From: Sulfurivermis fontis
GTDB lineage: Bacteria; Pseudomonadota; Gammaproteobacteria; Thiohalomonadales; Thiohalomonadaceae
Length of the DNA stretch: 64,000 nt
Assembly (NCBI RefSeq): GCF_004001245.1
Contig: NZ_AP018724.1
Location: 2,348,501-2,412,500 of the forward strand
Direction of reading: 5' to 3'
Positions 30,032 through 38,878 of this stretch are shown here, piece after piece (position 1 is the stretch's first letter; each line of letters starts with the position of its first letter). The notes under the pieces are model-generated. The model was not told the DNA's origin, did no database searches, and worked only from the letters and a program-made list of their open reading frames with translations. The translations under genes were made by a program, and so were the position numbers.

Positions 30032-30218
30032 AGGCTGAGAGCACAGGTCAGCGCATTGATCGCCAGTACCGCACGCCAGGTGCCGGGCTGCCGTGCGCGC
30101 AGCCCCTCCTGCGTACAGCCCTGATCACAGCAATCACCGATGACGCTTTCTCCGGCCGGCTGGCAAGCCGGCGGCAGGACCGCTACCATCTTAGCGCATT
30201 CCCCCACCGGACCCTGTG

Positions 30219-31253
30219 ATGCCCTGCCTGCGCCCGCTCCTGTTTCTCCTGCTGCTTGCCACCACCGGCAGTGCGGTGGCGGCCTCCCATGCAGTGGTAT
30301 TCATGTACCACCGCTTCGGCGAGGACCGCTATCCCTCCACCAGCATCCGCCTGGAGCAATTCGACGCCCAGCTCGATTATCTGGCGCAGAACGGCTATCA
30401 GGTCTGGCCTTTGGAGCGCATCGTCACCCACATCCTGCACAACGAGCCCCTGCCCGAGCGCACCATCGCCATCACCGTCGATGATGCCTATCTGTCGGTC
30501 CACGAACACGCCTGGCCGCGCCTCAAGGCGCGCGGCTGGCCGTTTACCGTGTTCGTCAACACCGACCCGGTGGATCGCCGGCTGGGCGGCTTCATGACCT
30601 GGGAACAGATGCGCGCCATGCAGAAGGAAGGCGTGCGCTTCGCCAATCACACCGCCAGCCATGACTCCATGGCGAAACGCCGTGCCGATGAAACCGATGC
30701 CGCCTGGGAGCGGCGCGTGCGTGCCGACATCGAACGGGCGCAGCGCCGCCTGCGCGAAGAACTGGGTGAACAGAGTGAACAGGAACCGCGCCTGTTTGCC
30801 TACCCCTACGGCGAATACGACACGCGCGCCGCCGACCTGGTGCGGGCCATGGGTTACATCGGCTTCGGCCAGCAATCGGGCGCCATCGGTCCGCTGTCCG
30901 ATCGCCGCGCCCTGCCACGCTATCCCATGGCAGAAAGGTTTGCCGCCCTGGAGCCGTTCGCGCGCAAGGCCGCCAGCCTGCCGTTGCCGGTGCTGCAGGC
31001 CGCGCCGTGGGAACCGCACATCGACAGCAACAACCCGCCGCGACTGACGCTCACCCTGCAACAGCCACTGCGCGGCATCGCCTGCTACAACGCAGCGGGA
31101 CACCCCTTGCCGCTCACCTGGCTCGACGACACCAGGCTCCAGGTACAGGCCACCGAAAGGCTGCCGCGCGGCCGCAACCGCTACAACTGCACCGCCCCCG
31201 CCGGCGACGGCCGCTGGTACTGGTACAGCCATCCCTGGCTGGTAGATGACTAG
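30219..31253 (+). CDS. Polysaccharide deacetylase family protein
   Basis: 344 residues with a signal peptide (LLFLLLLATTGSAVAA), so periplasmic. The NodB domain spans about 27-225: VVFMYHRFGED, the metal-site Asp pair in TVDDAY, the His pair in NHTASH, and AYPYGEYD. The remaining 110 residues are a small beta-rich domain (LTLTLQQPLRGIACYN...) ending GRWYWYSHPW. It probably removes acetyl groups from a surface or biofilm glycan; substrate not shown. The ATG at 30219 is directly preceded by an overlapping GTG at 30216. Confidence 0.88.
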   Translation: MPCLRPLLFLLLLATTGSAVAASHAVVFMYHRFGEDRYPSTSIRLEQFDAQLDYLAQNGYQVWPLERIVTHILHNEPLPERTIAITVDDAYLSVHEHAWPRLKARGWPFTVFVNTDPVDRRLGGFMTWEQMRAMQKEGVRFANHTASHDSMAKRRADETDAAWERRVRADIERAQRRLREELGEQSEQEPRLFAYPYGEYDTRAADLVRAMGYIGFGQQSGAIGPLSDRRALPRYPMAERFAALEPFARKAASLPLPVLQAAPWEPHIDSNNPPRLTLTLQQPLRGIACYNAAGHPLPLTWLDDTRLQVQATERLPRGRNRYNCTAPAGDGRWYWYSHPWLVDD

Positions 31254-31339
31254 GCAGCGGGATAGCGGGCTACAGGTGCGGGGAGGTGAGGTGGCGGGGG
31301 TGAGCGCCTGTACGGCGCTCGTCATGTCCGAGTCCGGAT

Positions 31340-32257
31340 TCAGGGCTCTTCGGGGGCCAGCTGCAAAGGACCGAGTTGCCCCAGACCATTGCTGCGGATC
31401 ATGCGCTGTATCTCCGCCACATACTCCGCACCGCGCTCGGAGTAGCGCAGCAACCCCGCGGCCAGATGTTCGGCATCGAATGCGGCGCCGGCCAGACGCA
31501 GCGCCGCGCGGGCGCGGCGCATATCGACATAGGCGTGACCGATGTTGAGATTGAACAGGTAGACGCGCACCGAACTGCGCAGGTCGGGAAACACGCGCAC
31601 GTAATGCCTGGCCCCTTCCATGCGCTGGGCCGGCACCATGCCGAGATCCTTTTTGTAGGTCCACAGGCCGAACAGATTGTTGGCCTCGCGCGCGAAGCGC
31701 GAGGTACCCCAGGCGCTTTCATTGGCGGCCTGCGCCAGCACCAGCGCGGCAGGCACCTCGTCGACACGGCGCAGCAGGATCTCGCGCACCACCGGGTCAT
31801 TCAGGTCGCCGGGCACACGGTACAACTCCGCCAGTTTCTCCACCTGATTCCAGTTGCGCGTGCCCGGACGCAGCGGACCGAGGGCGAAACGTTCCTCGAT
31901 ATAGCGGCGCTGGGCGCGGATATGCGCATTCTCCGCCTCGACCAGCGGCAGCAGGCCGCGGAAGAACAGTGCCTTCTTGCGTGTCACCTCGACCCGGCCG
32001 ATGTCATCCGGGAAACGAACGATGGCGATACGCGGCAGCGGCCCCTGTGGCGGCCAGTGGTAGTTATAACCGGCAAAGAGGGTCTCCATGTGCTCCGCCG
32101 AGGCCACCTCCAGCTCAGGCAAGGGGATCGGCGCCGGCACGCCGGCCACATAGGGACGCACCAGGAACCAGTAAAGGATGGCCGCCAGCAGCAGCGGCGC
32201 CGCCGCGGCCAGCAGCAACAACTTGAAGCGCACCAGCCAGCGCAGCCAGTGCATCAT
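31340..32257 (-). CDS. Bax-like glucosaminidase-domain protein
   Basis: 305 residues with one N-terminal membrane helix (about 12-33) and a periplasmic Bax/glucosaminidase domain in the C-terminal half. Diagnostic stretches are ALVLAQAANESAWGTSRFAREANNLFGLWTY, with the catalytic-type Glu in NESAWG, and FPDLRSSVRVYLFNLNIGHAY. It likely cleaves peptidoglycan GlcNAc bonds. The start shares one base with the marC stop (TGATG), implying coupled translation. Confidence 0.85.
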   Translation of the reverse strand: MMHWLRWLVRFKLLLLAAAAPLLLAAILYWFLVRPYVAGVPAPIPLPELEVASAEHMETLFAGYNYHWPPQGPLPRIAIVRFPDDIGRVEVTRKKALFFRGLLPLVEAENAHIRAQRRYIEERFALGPLRPGTRNWNQVEKLAELYRVPGDLNDPVVREILLRRVDEVPAALVLAQAANESAWGTSRFAREANNLFGLWTYKKDLGMVPAQRMEGARHYVRVFPDLRSSVRVYLFNLNIGHAYVDMRRARAALRLAGAAFDAEHLAAGLLRYSERGAEYVAEIQRMIRSNGLGQLGPLQLAPEEP

Positions 32258-32889
32258 CAGGCTAGTCCCGGCAACAGCTGGCGCAGGCCGTTGGCCATGA
32301 ATTCCACGGCAATGGCCGCCAGGATCAGGCCCATGATACGCGTCAGCACGTTGATGCCGGTGCGCCCCAGACGCTGCGACAGCAAGGGCGCGGTACGGAA
32401 CACCACCCAGACGATGAGCGCCATGAGCAGGATCTCGATACCCAGCATGAGGTAGTGGGTCGGCGCCGAGGAGCGGTGGGTGTAGACAATGATGGTACTG
32501 ATCGCGCCCGGCCCGGCGAGCAGCGGAATCGCCAGCGGCACCACCGCCACCGACTCCTTTTCCGCGGCATCCTGTGCCTCCTCGTCGGTCTGCTTGGCCG
32601 GGCTCAGTCTGGCATGCATCATCGACACGGCGATGAGCAGGATCAGGATGCCGCCGCCGACGCGGAACGAAGCGATGGTGATACCGAAGAAACTCAGAAT
32701 CGCCTCACCGGTGAACAGCGCAACCAATAGCACCGCCCCCACCGCCAGGGCGGACAGCAATGCGGTGTGGTGGCGCCGGCGCACCGTCATGCCATCGGTC
32801 AGGCCGATGAATACCGGGATGGCACCGACCGGATTGACGATGGCGAGCAGACCGGCAAAAAACTTGGCGTATTCAGCCCACTCCTGCAT
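32257..32889 (-). CDS. MarC/YchE-family inner-membrane protein
   Basis: 210 residues with six predicted helices. The family signature is the N-terminal FFAGLLAIVNPVGAIPVFIGLT and the repeat-like PLAIPLLAGPGAISTII. A polar loop (LSPAKQTDEEAQDAAEKE) separates the halves. Function is unknown; MarC was once wrongly linked to multiple antibiotic resistance. The start at 32889 lies just inside a family-B repeat on its 5' side, and the bax-like gene follows with 1-bp overlap. Confidence 0.9.
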   Translation of the reverse strand: MQEWAEYAKFFAGLLAIVNPVGAIPVFIGLTDGMTVRRRHHTALLSALAVGAVLLVALFTGEAILSFFGITIASFRVGGGILILLIAVSMMHARLSPAKQTDEEAQDAAEKESVAVVPLAIPLLAGPGAISTIIVYTHRSSAPTHYLMLGIEILLMALIVWVVFRTAPLLSQRLGRTGINVLTRIMGLILAAIAVEFMANGLRQLLPGLA

Positions 32890-32915
32890 GTTGAAACCCC
32901 AAAAAACAGAGCTGT

Positions 32916-33035
32916 GAGATACGAGGGGCAAGGCACGAGGGGATGATCTCGCTGCGCGCGTGCTGCTTTTGCACAAACAGCGGAGCACGCAGCGCACTCC
33001 ACCCCTCGAACCTCGTACCTTGTCCCCCGTGCCTA
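32916..33035. repeat. Family-B repeat 4
   Basis: The left arm is ATACGAGGGGCAAGGCACGAGG. The right arm is CTCGAAC CTCGTAC CTTGTCC CCCGTGC. The loop has TCTCGCTGCGCGCGTGCTG and CGCAGCGCACTCC. It lies in the 232-bp gap between marC and the phosphatase gene. Confidence 0.75.
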
Positions 33036-33121
33036 TTGTCTGCGCTTATGCCCATGGATCGACGGTATTCGGCGGAAGGCAGGCGCCGGTAGCCGGATCC
33101 ACCCTACAAACCGCATTTTTT

Positions 33122-33919
33122 TCAACCACCCGCCGCGGCAATCCACGCGCGCCACGGCCCGAACAGCGCCGGGTCCAACGTCGCCACCACGGAGCGTGGC
33201 TGCAGGCCGACATGCAGTACCGGCTCGCCCTGCAGGGTCTCGGCGCAACCACCGGCCTCGGCGAGGATCAGGCTGCCGGCGGCGTAATCCCACAGGTTCT
33301 GCCGCCCGTGCAGGTAGAGTTGGCCGCGACCGGCGGCAAGCTGACACCAATCCAGCGCCGAGGAACCGAAATTGCGTTGCGAGGCAAAGGGTGGTGAACA
33401 GGCCAGACGCGTGGCCAGCGCAGGCGTCAGACGCTTGAAATCGACCAGCGCCACGCAGCGCGCCAGCGCCAGCCCGGTGGCGCGGGTACGCAGCGGCACG
33501 CCGTTGAGCCAGGCCCCCTGACCACGCGCCGCGCTGAAGCACTCGTCGCGCACCGGGTCATAGACCAGGCCGAGCTGCACCTCGCCATGGCGGATATAGG
33601 CCAGGGCGAGAGCGAAATAGGGAATGCCAGCAGCGAAATTGCTGGTGCCGTCCAGCGGGTCGAGACACCACAGGCCTGCGGCTGAATCGGCCAGCAGGCG
33701 CTGCTGTTCGGCCGTCGTCATCTCCTCGCCCAGCAGCGGGATCTGCGGCCAGTGCGCCGCCAGCGCGGCGCTCACCGCCTGTTGGCAGGCCAGGTCCGCC
33801 TCGGTGACGACACTGCCGTCGGCCTTGACGGCGGCGGCGACACGGTTGAAGCGCGGCAGCAGTTCCTGCCGCGCCAGTGGCAGGACCACCGCGCACAACT
33901 GTTCCAGCTCGACAGCCAT
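33122..33919 (-). CDS. Inositol monophosphatase-family protein (CysQ/SuhB-like)
   Basis: 265 residues with the full Mg-dependent sugar-phosphatase signature: EADL near residue 42, GEE near 65, DPLDGTSNF near 87 and WDYAAG near 213. Related enzymes act on inositol phosphate, fructose-1,6-bisphosphate or PAP; which one cannot be decided. The second motif begins WCLDPLDGT rather than VDPLDGT of SuhB. The ATG at 33919 shares a base with the stop of the preceding gene, so it is the last gene of a three-gene cluster starting at 35174. Confidence 0.88.
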   Translation of the reverse strand: MAVELEQLCAVVLPLARQELLPRFNRVAAAVKADGSVVTEADLACQQAVSAALAAHWPQIPLLGEEMTTAEQQRLLADSAAGLWCLDPLDGTSNFAAGIPYFALALAYIRHGEVQLGLVYDPVRDECFSAARGQGAWLNGVPLRTRATGLALARCVALVDFKRLTPALATRLACSPPFASQRNFGSSALDWCQLAAGRGQLYLHGRQNLWDYAAGSLILAEAGGCAETLQGEPVLHVGLQPRSVVATLDPALFGPWRAWIAAAGG

Positions 33920-34746
33920 CAACGGCGCAGATATTCGAAGGTGACGTTGGGCCGGCCGACATAGCAGGCATGGGTGAACTGGTATTTGCGGATCGCCGCC
34001 AGTGCCGCCCTCGCCTCCTTCTCATGGCTGCCCATGTCGTACAGCGTGATGCCGTTGTCGATGATCAGCCAACGGCCGTCGCGCTGGACCAGGCCGGCCG
34101 TAGTGGGGTGGAAGCGTACGCAGTCTTCCTCGTACCACTGTCCCAGCGGCGCCCGCCCGCTGATCAGCAGGAAACGGAAGGCCGGCGGGTCGCCGATGAA
34201 ACAGGACTGGTTCAGGCCGTATTGCTGGATGATCTTCATGGCGGCATGGGCATCGGCTTCGTGGTCGCCGAAATCGAAGATCCACCAGTCCTCCTGCACG
34301 ATCTGGTAGCGCCCCTCCAGCTGGCGCACGGCGATGCGCGCCGGATCGAAGTCGAGGCACTTTTCCTCCATCGGCGGCGGCGGCGGCGCATAACCGGCCC
34401 GGCTGATGCGCTTGGCGGTAAAGCCGCCGGTGACGCGCGTCACCTCCAGCACGTTGCCATCCTCGCGGATGGCCAGGTGCAGTTCGCCGCGCGCAGCCGT
34501 GCTGCCCTTGGGCACGTCGACCCAGCTGCCATACAGCATCTGGCCACGGAGGCGGCCGCTGAAAACCGCCGTGCGGCTCGGCTCCGGCCCGTCCTCATTG
34601 AACCAGTAGATTTCGTCGCCGATGTGGCGCACGTAGTAGGTGGCGCCATCGTCGCCGAACCATTTGCCGTTGAAATCCGGCGCAGCCACGGCCGGCAGGA
34701 CCCCGCCCAGCAACAGAACCGCACCTGCTATCAATCGTTTCATCAT
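33919..34746 (-). CDS. Secreted protein with a duplicated C-terminal module, function unknown
   Basis: 275 residues with signal peptide (LIAGAVLLLGGVLPAVA). The N-terminal domain (about 22-125) reads like a small beta-sandwich (FNGKWFGDDGATYYVRHIGDEIYWF). After a Pro-rich linker two similar modules follow, each with W-I-D/F, D-x-G-x-x-E/H-x-x-A and a C-F/Y-V/I-G motif: YQIVQEDWWIFDFGDHEADA...CFIGDP and WLIIDNGITLYDMGSHEKEA...CYVGRPNVTFEYLRR. I have no name for the module. Two ATGs (34746, 34743) are possible. Confidence 0.65.
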   Translation of the reverse strand: MMKRLIAGAVLLLGGVLPAVAAPDFNGKWFGDDGATYYVRHIGDEIYWFNEDGPEPSRTAVFSGRLRGQMLYGSWVDVPKGSTAARGELHLAIREDGNVLEVTRVTGGFTAKRISRAGYAPPPPPMEEKCLDFDPARIAVRQLEGRYQIVQEDWWIFDFGDHEADAHAAMKIIQQYGLNQSCFIGDPPAFRFLLISGRAPLGQWYEEDCVRFHPTTAGLVQRDGRWLIIDNGITLYDMGSHEKEARAALAAIRKYQFTHACYVGRPNVTFEYLRR

Positions 34747-34760
34747 CCCTGTTTCAGCCT

Positions 34761-35174
34761 CTAGTTGGCAGCCCGCAACAGGCTGTCGATCATCTCGCTG
34801 CGCTCGCCGCGCGTGAGTTTGAGCAATTCCCGGTGCGCCACTTCCCGCGCCAGACCACGCCGCACCAACACGTCCAGCATACGGTTAAACGTAGCACGAC
34901 GACGCTGGCCATCCTGTGACTCATCACGGCGCGAACGACAGAAATCCATCAGGGTGGAACCGCAGACACAGTTGCGGAACAGTTCGACCACCGGCCGGTC
35001 ATCATCATCCAGCGCCGCCTTGAGTCCGCTACGACCACCGGCCGGCACCGTGAGTTCAAGGAACTGCGCCAGATTCTCGTAGGTCCGCCCGCAATTGGGA
35101 CAAACCTTGGGAAAGGCGCCGGCGCTCAGCTCCTGCAAGCCGACGAACAGATCCGAATCCGGGTCATCGACCAT
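34761..35174 (-). CDS. Cys-rich small protein, possible zinc ribbon
   Basis: 137 residues. Two Cys pairs, CPNC near residue 26 and CVCG near 70, with a single Cys soon after (DFCRSRRDE), could bind zinc or an Fe-S cluster. The C-terminal half is helical and charged (FNRMLDVLVRRGLAREVAHRELLKLTRGERSEM). No signal peptide, so cytoplasmic. It is 14 bp upstream of the duplicated-module gene and likely in its operon. Function not recognised. Confidence 0.6.
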   Translation of the reverse strand: MVDDPDSDLFVGLQELSAGAFPKVCPNCGRTYENLAQFLELTVPAGGRSGLKAALDDDDRPVVELFRNCVCGSTLMDFCRSRRDESQDGQRRRATFNRMLDVLVRRGLAREVAHRELLKLTRGERSEMIDSLLRAAN

Positions 35175-35262
35175 GAGGTGGCTCCCCTTTCAGACGGATA
35201 CCGCGCCGCAACACACTGAAATGCGGCCATGTTACCTGAAAAGGAAAGCGGCTAGAACCCGC

Positions 35263-35403
35263 TCAACTGCGCCGCACCCAGCCGACGCAGACGGAAAACA
35301 GCAGGATGCCCACCAGGGCGACGGCCCCCAGGAACAGACGGATCGGGCCGGGGCGGCGGCCGGTGTTGTGAAACTCCGGCGGGACGGGGAAGGATACGCA
35401 CAT
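35263..35403 (-). CDS. Small single-helix membrane protein
   Basis: 46 codons: MCVSFPVPPEFHNTGRRPGP, then one membrane helix (IRLFLGAVALVGILLFSVCVGW) and a positive tail. Codon use looks coding and the protein ends in RRS, giving a defined topology. No strong ribosome site (AGGTTGTCGGTT). Unknown role; it could be an accessory peptide or a chance ORF. Confidence 0.45.
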   Translation of the reverse strand: MCVSFPVPPEFHNTGRRPGPIRLFLGAVALVGILLFSVCVGWVRRS

Positions 35404-35488
35404 AACCGACAACCTGATGGGACACGGATCTCGTATATAACACCCGCGCGGCCCCGGGCGAAATGACAATCCGCATTCGCTACCGAGT

Positions 35489-36412
35489 TCAGCCACTCTC
35501 CCGCAATATCAGTTCCAGCCGGGCAAAGTCGAGCGCCAGCAAGCGCACCGGTTCCTGCTTGCCCCTGAGAGCGAGTTCCTGCTGCTTGCCGCGCCAGTAG
35601 CGCTCATGCAGATGGCGGTAGGAGGTCTCGCTCAGGGCGATGTCGCAACCCAGTTCCTTGGTGGCGCTCTCCAGGCGGAAGGCGGTATTCACTGCATCGC
35701 CCAGGGCGGTGTTGTCGGCACCGATGCCAAGGGAGGCCAGGCCGGTATTGATACCGGCACCGATGCGCAAGGGTTGCGGCAGTTCGGGAAAGGAGAGCTT
35801 GAGGCGGGCGGTGACCTCGGCGATCCGCCACGCCGTGCGCAGTGCCTGCATCACATTGTCCTGCACCCGCTCGTTGTCCCAGCGCACGAACACGCAGTCA
35901 CCGATGAACTTGTCGATCGTGCCGCCGCTGTCCTGGATGATATCGCTGACATCCTGGAACCATTTGCTCATCAGCCGCGACAAGGTTTGGATCGGCACCT
36001 GCTCGGACAGCCCGGTGTAGTTGCGGATATCGGCCACCAGTACGGTGATCTCCTTGATCACCGGGGCGTGGAAGATGACGGTTTGCTGGAAGGAGATGGA
36101 ATCATTGAAACGGTCCGGCTGGATGCCCTGCTCGAACACGAATTCCGTCAGCCCGATGGCGATGCGATCGCCGTTGCGCAGCCGGGTGGGGGCCGAGACC
36201 CGCCCACCGTTGACCGAGGTGCCGTTGGAGCTGCCGCTGTCGATGATGTAATAGTCACCGCCGCCCAGGCGCCGCACCATGGCATGATTGCGCGACACCA
36301 GCAGGTCGGTGAGCACGATGTTGTTGTTCTTGTCGCGACCGATGGTCAGGGCATTGCCGCACGGCACCCGCTCCGTCTGCTTGTCTCTCATGAAGGTCAG
36401 ATAGGCGGACAT
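35489..36412 (-). CDS. FHA-domain class III adenylate/guanylate cyclase
   Basis: 307 residues. The FHA phosphopeptide-binding domain at about 22-90 shows LTIGRDKNNNIVLTDLLVSRNHA and DSGSSNGTSVNG. The class III cyclase domain is at about 130-265: the first metal Asp in VADIRNYTGLSEQ, the second in FIGDCVFVRW, then LRIGAGINTG and LGDAVNTAFRLE. It makes cAMP (or cGMP) in response to an unknown phosphoprotein; no membrane helix, so cytosolic. GGGGAG precedes the ATG. A MITE lies 39 bp upstream, between it and the GspE-like gene. Confidence 0.88.
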   Translation of the reverse strand: MSAYLTFMRDKQTERVPCGNALTIGRDKNNNIVLTDLLVSRNHAMVRRLGGGDYYIIDSGSSNGTSVNGGRVSAPTRLRNGDRIAIGLTEFVFEQGIQPDRFNDSISFQQTVIFHAPVIKEITVLVADIRNYTGLSEQVPIQTLSRLMSKWFQDVSDIIQDSGGTIDKFIGDCVFVRWDNERVQDNVMQALRTAWRIAEVTARLKLSFPELPQPLRIGAGINTGLASLGIGADNTALGDAVNTAFRLESATKELGCDIALSETSYRHLHERYWRGKQQELALRGKQEPVRLLALDFARLELILRESG

Positions 36413-36451
36413 TGCAACTCCCCGCATCCATAAGCCTGGGCAAAACCTTAA

Positions 36452-36604
36452 GGAAGGTCCGAATAAGTCCATCCTGGACTACTCAGACCACGCCAAGCGA
36501 AAAGTGTGATTTTCGCTTGGCTTCATTTTTCAACGGCTTATCGTCGTTGAAAAATGGCGGCACATCCCTGTGCCGCGGAAGCTCTGAACTTATTCAGAGC
36601 TTCC
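36452..36604 (-). mobile_element. MITE copy 2, short form
   Basis: 153 bp in reverse orientation, flanked by TTAA (36448-36451 and 36605-36608). It begins GGAAGGTCCGAATAAGTCC and ends in the hairpin GAGCTTCC. All five hairpins are present and the 52-bp block is absent. It separates two minus-strand genes (GspE-like and cyclase). Confidence 0.92.
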
Positions 36605-36623
36605 TTAACGCGCCGCCCGACCC

Positions 36624-38264
36624 TCAGGCAAATACCCGGCGGATCTCTTCCAACGAGGTGATGCCCTGCAACAGTTTGGCACGAGCGTCGTCACGAATAC
36701 TGCCGGTCTCCTGCTGCAGTAAATCGCCACCGTCCAGGACAACACGCCCCTTATCCAGCAATTCGCGCATCACCGCATTCACCTCCAGCACCTCGGCCAC
36801 GGCGATGCGCCCGCGATAGCCACTCTGGCGGCAGTGCTCGCAGCCGACTGCCTCGTAAACAGTGACCTCGCCCGCACCTGCCGCATCCAGGCCGGCCGCC
36901 GCCAGCTCGCGCCAGGACAGCGTCACCGGCCGCTTGCAGTCATCGCACAGACGGCGCACCAGGCGCTGGTACACCACTACCAGCAGGGTGGCCGACAGCA
37001 TGTAGGATTGGATACCGAAATCCAGCAGGCGGGCGATGGCCCCCTGGGCATCGTTGGCGGTCATGGTGGACAGGATCAGATGGCCGGACAGTGCGCTGCG
37101 CGCCACCGCCAGCGCCGTCTCCTGGTTGCGTATCTCGCCCATCAGGAGGATGTCGGCATCCTGGCGTACCAGATGCTGCAGGGAACCGGCAAAGGTATAT
37201 CCGGCAGCCTCGTTGACGGCGGTCTGCTGTACCAGCGACAGCTGGTATTCGATGGGGTCCTCCACGGTGACCACGTTGCGCTGCAGGATATTGCTGCGCC
37301 GCAGCATGGAATACAGCGTGGTGGTCTTGCCGCTGCCGCTTGGCCCGACCGTCAGGATGATGCCGGACTGCTTGCGCAGGCAACGCTCCAGCCGCGCCAC
37401 CTGCGCCGCCTCGAAGCCCAGCCACTCCAGCCGGTGCAGCGCCTCGGTCTTGGGCAACAGGCGCAGCACCATGTTCTCGCCGAAGGCGGTAGGGATGAGG
37501 GCGACGCGGATATCGTAGCCGGTGCGCAGGTAGTGAAAGGCAAAGCCGCCGTCCTGCGGCGTGCGCTGGCGGGTGATGTCCAGTTCGCTGAGCACCTTGG
37601 CACGGGAAACCACATTGCGATGGATGCGCGAGGGAAAGGCGAAATAGTGGTGCAGCACGCCATCCACGCGGTAGAACACATGGGAGGCCAGGGCCTGGGG
37701 CCGGATATGGATATCCGTGGCGCGATCCTTGATCGCGTTCTGAATCAGCAAATCCAGCAGCAGCTCGATATCGACGTCGGCGCCGTTAACGGCCTCCGCC
37801 ACCAGGACTGCAATGCGCTGCTCCAGGGGATTTTCCAGCTCGAAGTAATACAGTTCCACCGCTTGGGCGATGCGTGCCCGATCGCTGACCACGAAGGCGA
37901 TGCGCCGCCCGCTCGCCTCCCGCAACAGCGCCTTCAGGCCGCTGTTGCCCGGGTCCTGGGTGGCCACGGTGAGGACGCCGCGGCGCAGGCGTAGCGGCAG
38001 GACGGTGTGCTGCACTGCCAGGTCCTTGGGGATGGCCAGCAGAGCCTTCTGCTGCGGTACGGTGACGGCGAGGTCGACATAGGGCAGCTTGTGCTGCGTC
38101 GCCACGGCATGGGCAATCTCGTCGGCGGTTACGAAATCCAGTCCCACCAGGATCTCGCCCAGATAGCCGGGCCGGGCCTGCTGGGTGTGCAGCGCCACCG
38201 CCAGCTGCTCCGCCGTAAGGTGTCCCGTTGCCAGCAGCAATTCACCCAAAGGGCTGTTTTTCAT
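36624..38264 (-). CDS. Orphan GspE/PilB-type secretion ATPase
   Basis: 546 residues. The N-terminal MshEN/T2SSE-N domain (about 1-150: LGELLLATGHLTAEQLAVALHTQQ, TQHKLPYVDL) binds c-di-GMP or partner proteins in relatives. The C-terminal ATPase has Walker A GPSGSGKTTT, Asp box VTVEDPIEYQL, Walker B ILLMGEIRNQETA and the CxxC pairs CDDC and CEHC of a zinc site. The insertion between the last Cys and the C-terminus (RVVLDGGDLLQQETGSI) is normal. No pilus or T2SS genes are near, so the partner is elsewhere. Confidence 0.88.
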   Translation of the reverse strand: MKNSPLGELLLATGHLTAEQLAVALHTQQARPGYLGEILVGLDFVTADEIAHAVATQHKLPYVDLAVTVPQQKALLAIPKDLAVQHTVLPLRLRRGVLTVATQDPGNSGLKALLREASGRRIAFVVSDRARIAQAVELYYFELENPLEQRIAVLVAEAVNGADVDIELLLDLLIQNAIKDRATDIHIRPQALASHVFYRVDGVLHHYFAFPSRIHRNVVSRAKVLSELDITRQRTPQDGGFAFHYLRTGYDIRVALIPTAFGENMVLRLLPKTEALHRLEWLGFEAAQVARLERCLRKQSGIILTVGPSGSGKTTTLYSMLRRSNILQRNVVTVEDPIEYQLSLVQQTAVNEAAGYTFAGSLQHLVRQDADILLMGEIRNQETALAVARSALSGHLILSTMTANDAQGAIARLLDFGIQSYMLSATLLVVVYQRLVRRLCDDCKRPVTLSWRELAAAGLDAAGAGEVTVYEAVGCEHCRQSGYRGRIAVAEVLEVNAVMRELLDKGRVVLDGGDLLQQETGSIRDDARAKLLQGITSLEEIRRVFA

Positions 38265-38386
38265 GAGTGCGCCTCGCCTCCGCTCGATGCCTTCATGATG
38301 GCGCAGCCGCCGGCGGTACGCCAGTCCATGTCCATTGCCGGCTATTTTTTGTATGCTTGGCGGGCGCATCAGGCAAGGAGACAGCG

Positions 38387-38878
38387 ATGACACAGCACAA
38401 CGCCAGCGACAACAACGAGTTCGAGAAGCTCATCCGCTGCAACATGGTCGGGCCGCACGGCGAAAAGAGCGTGCGCTTCGTGGCTCTGGAGCACTTCTCC
38501 CTGTGGGAATACATGATGCGCAGCCGCCACGGCTTCGAGTGCAGCGATTATGCCATTGGAATATGGCTGCCGGCGGATGAATTCGAGCGCAAGGCTCACA
38601 TCTTCAGCCACAGTGGCAATGTCGAGGCCGTGGGCCGCTTCAACTTCTCCATCTACGATCCCACCTACCACTACACCTACACCGCATCACGCTTCGTGCC
38701 GGATGCCGATGCGGAACGCTTCCGCCAGGCCATGCTGGAGCACATCCCGGAAGAGGTCCGCCGCAGCAACCGCTTTGACCTGGAGGCGATCCCCGGCTAC
38801 TGCATCGAGAAGGACAACGTGGCCAACCGCTCCAGCCTGGTGCTGGACCTGTACCACGGCTTGCACGACATTTACTGA
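38387..38878 (+). CDS. Hypothetical protein, 163 residues
   Basis: Cytoplasmic, acidic, aromatic-rich protein; CAAGGAGACAGCG is a good ribosome site. The sequence has a central WEYMMRSRHGFECSDYAIGIW and FNFSIYDPTYHYTYTASRFVPDADA. No signal peptide, no metal motif, no domain I recognise. Its 3' end overlaps the end of the broken pcuAC gene on the other strand by 7 bp. Confidence 0.75.
   Translation: MTQHNASDNNEFEKLIRCNMVGPHGEKSVRFVALEHFSLWEYMMRSRHGFECSDYAIGIWLPADEFERKAHIFSHSGNVEAVGRFNFSIYDPTYHYTYTASRFVPDADAERFRQAMLEHIPEEVRRSNRFDLEAIPGYCIEKDNVANRSSLVLDLYHGLHDIY

Noticed and set aside
36413-36472. Upstream extension of the FHA-cyclase
   Set aside because: The extra residues (MDLFGPSL...) are translated from the MITE; the ATG at 36412 has GGGGAG.
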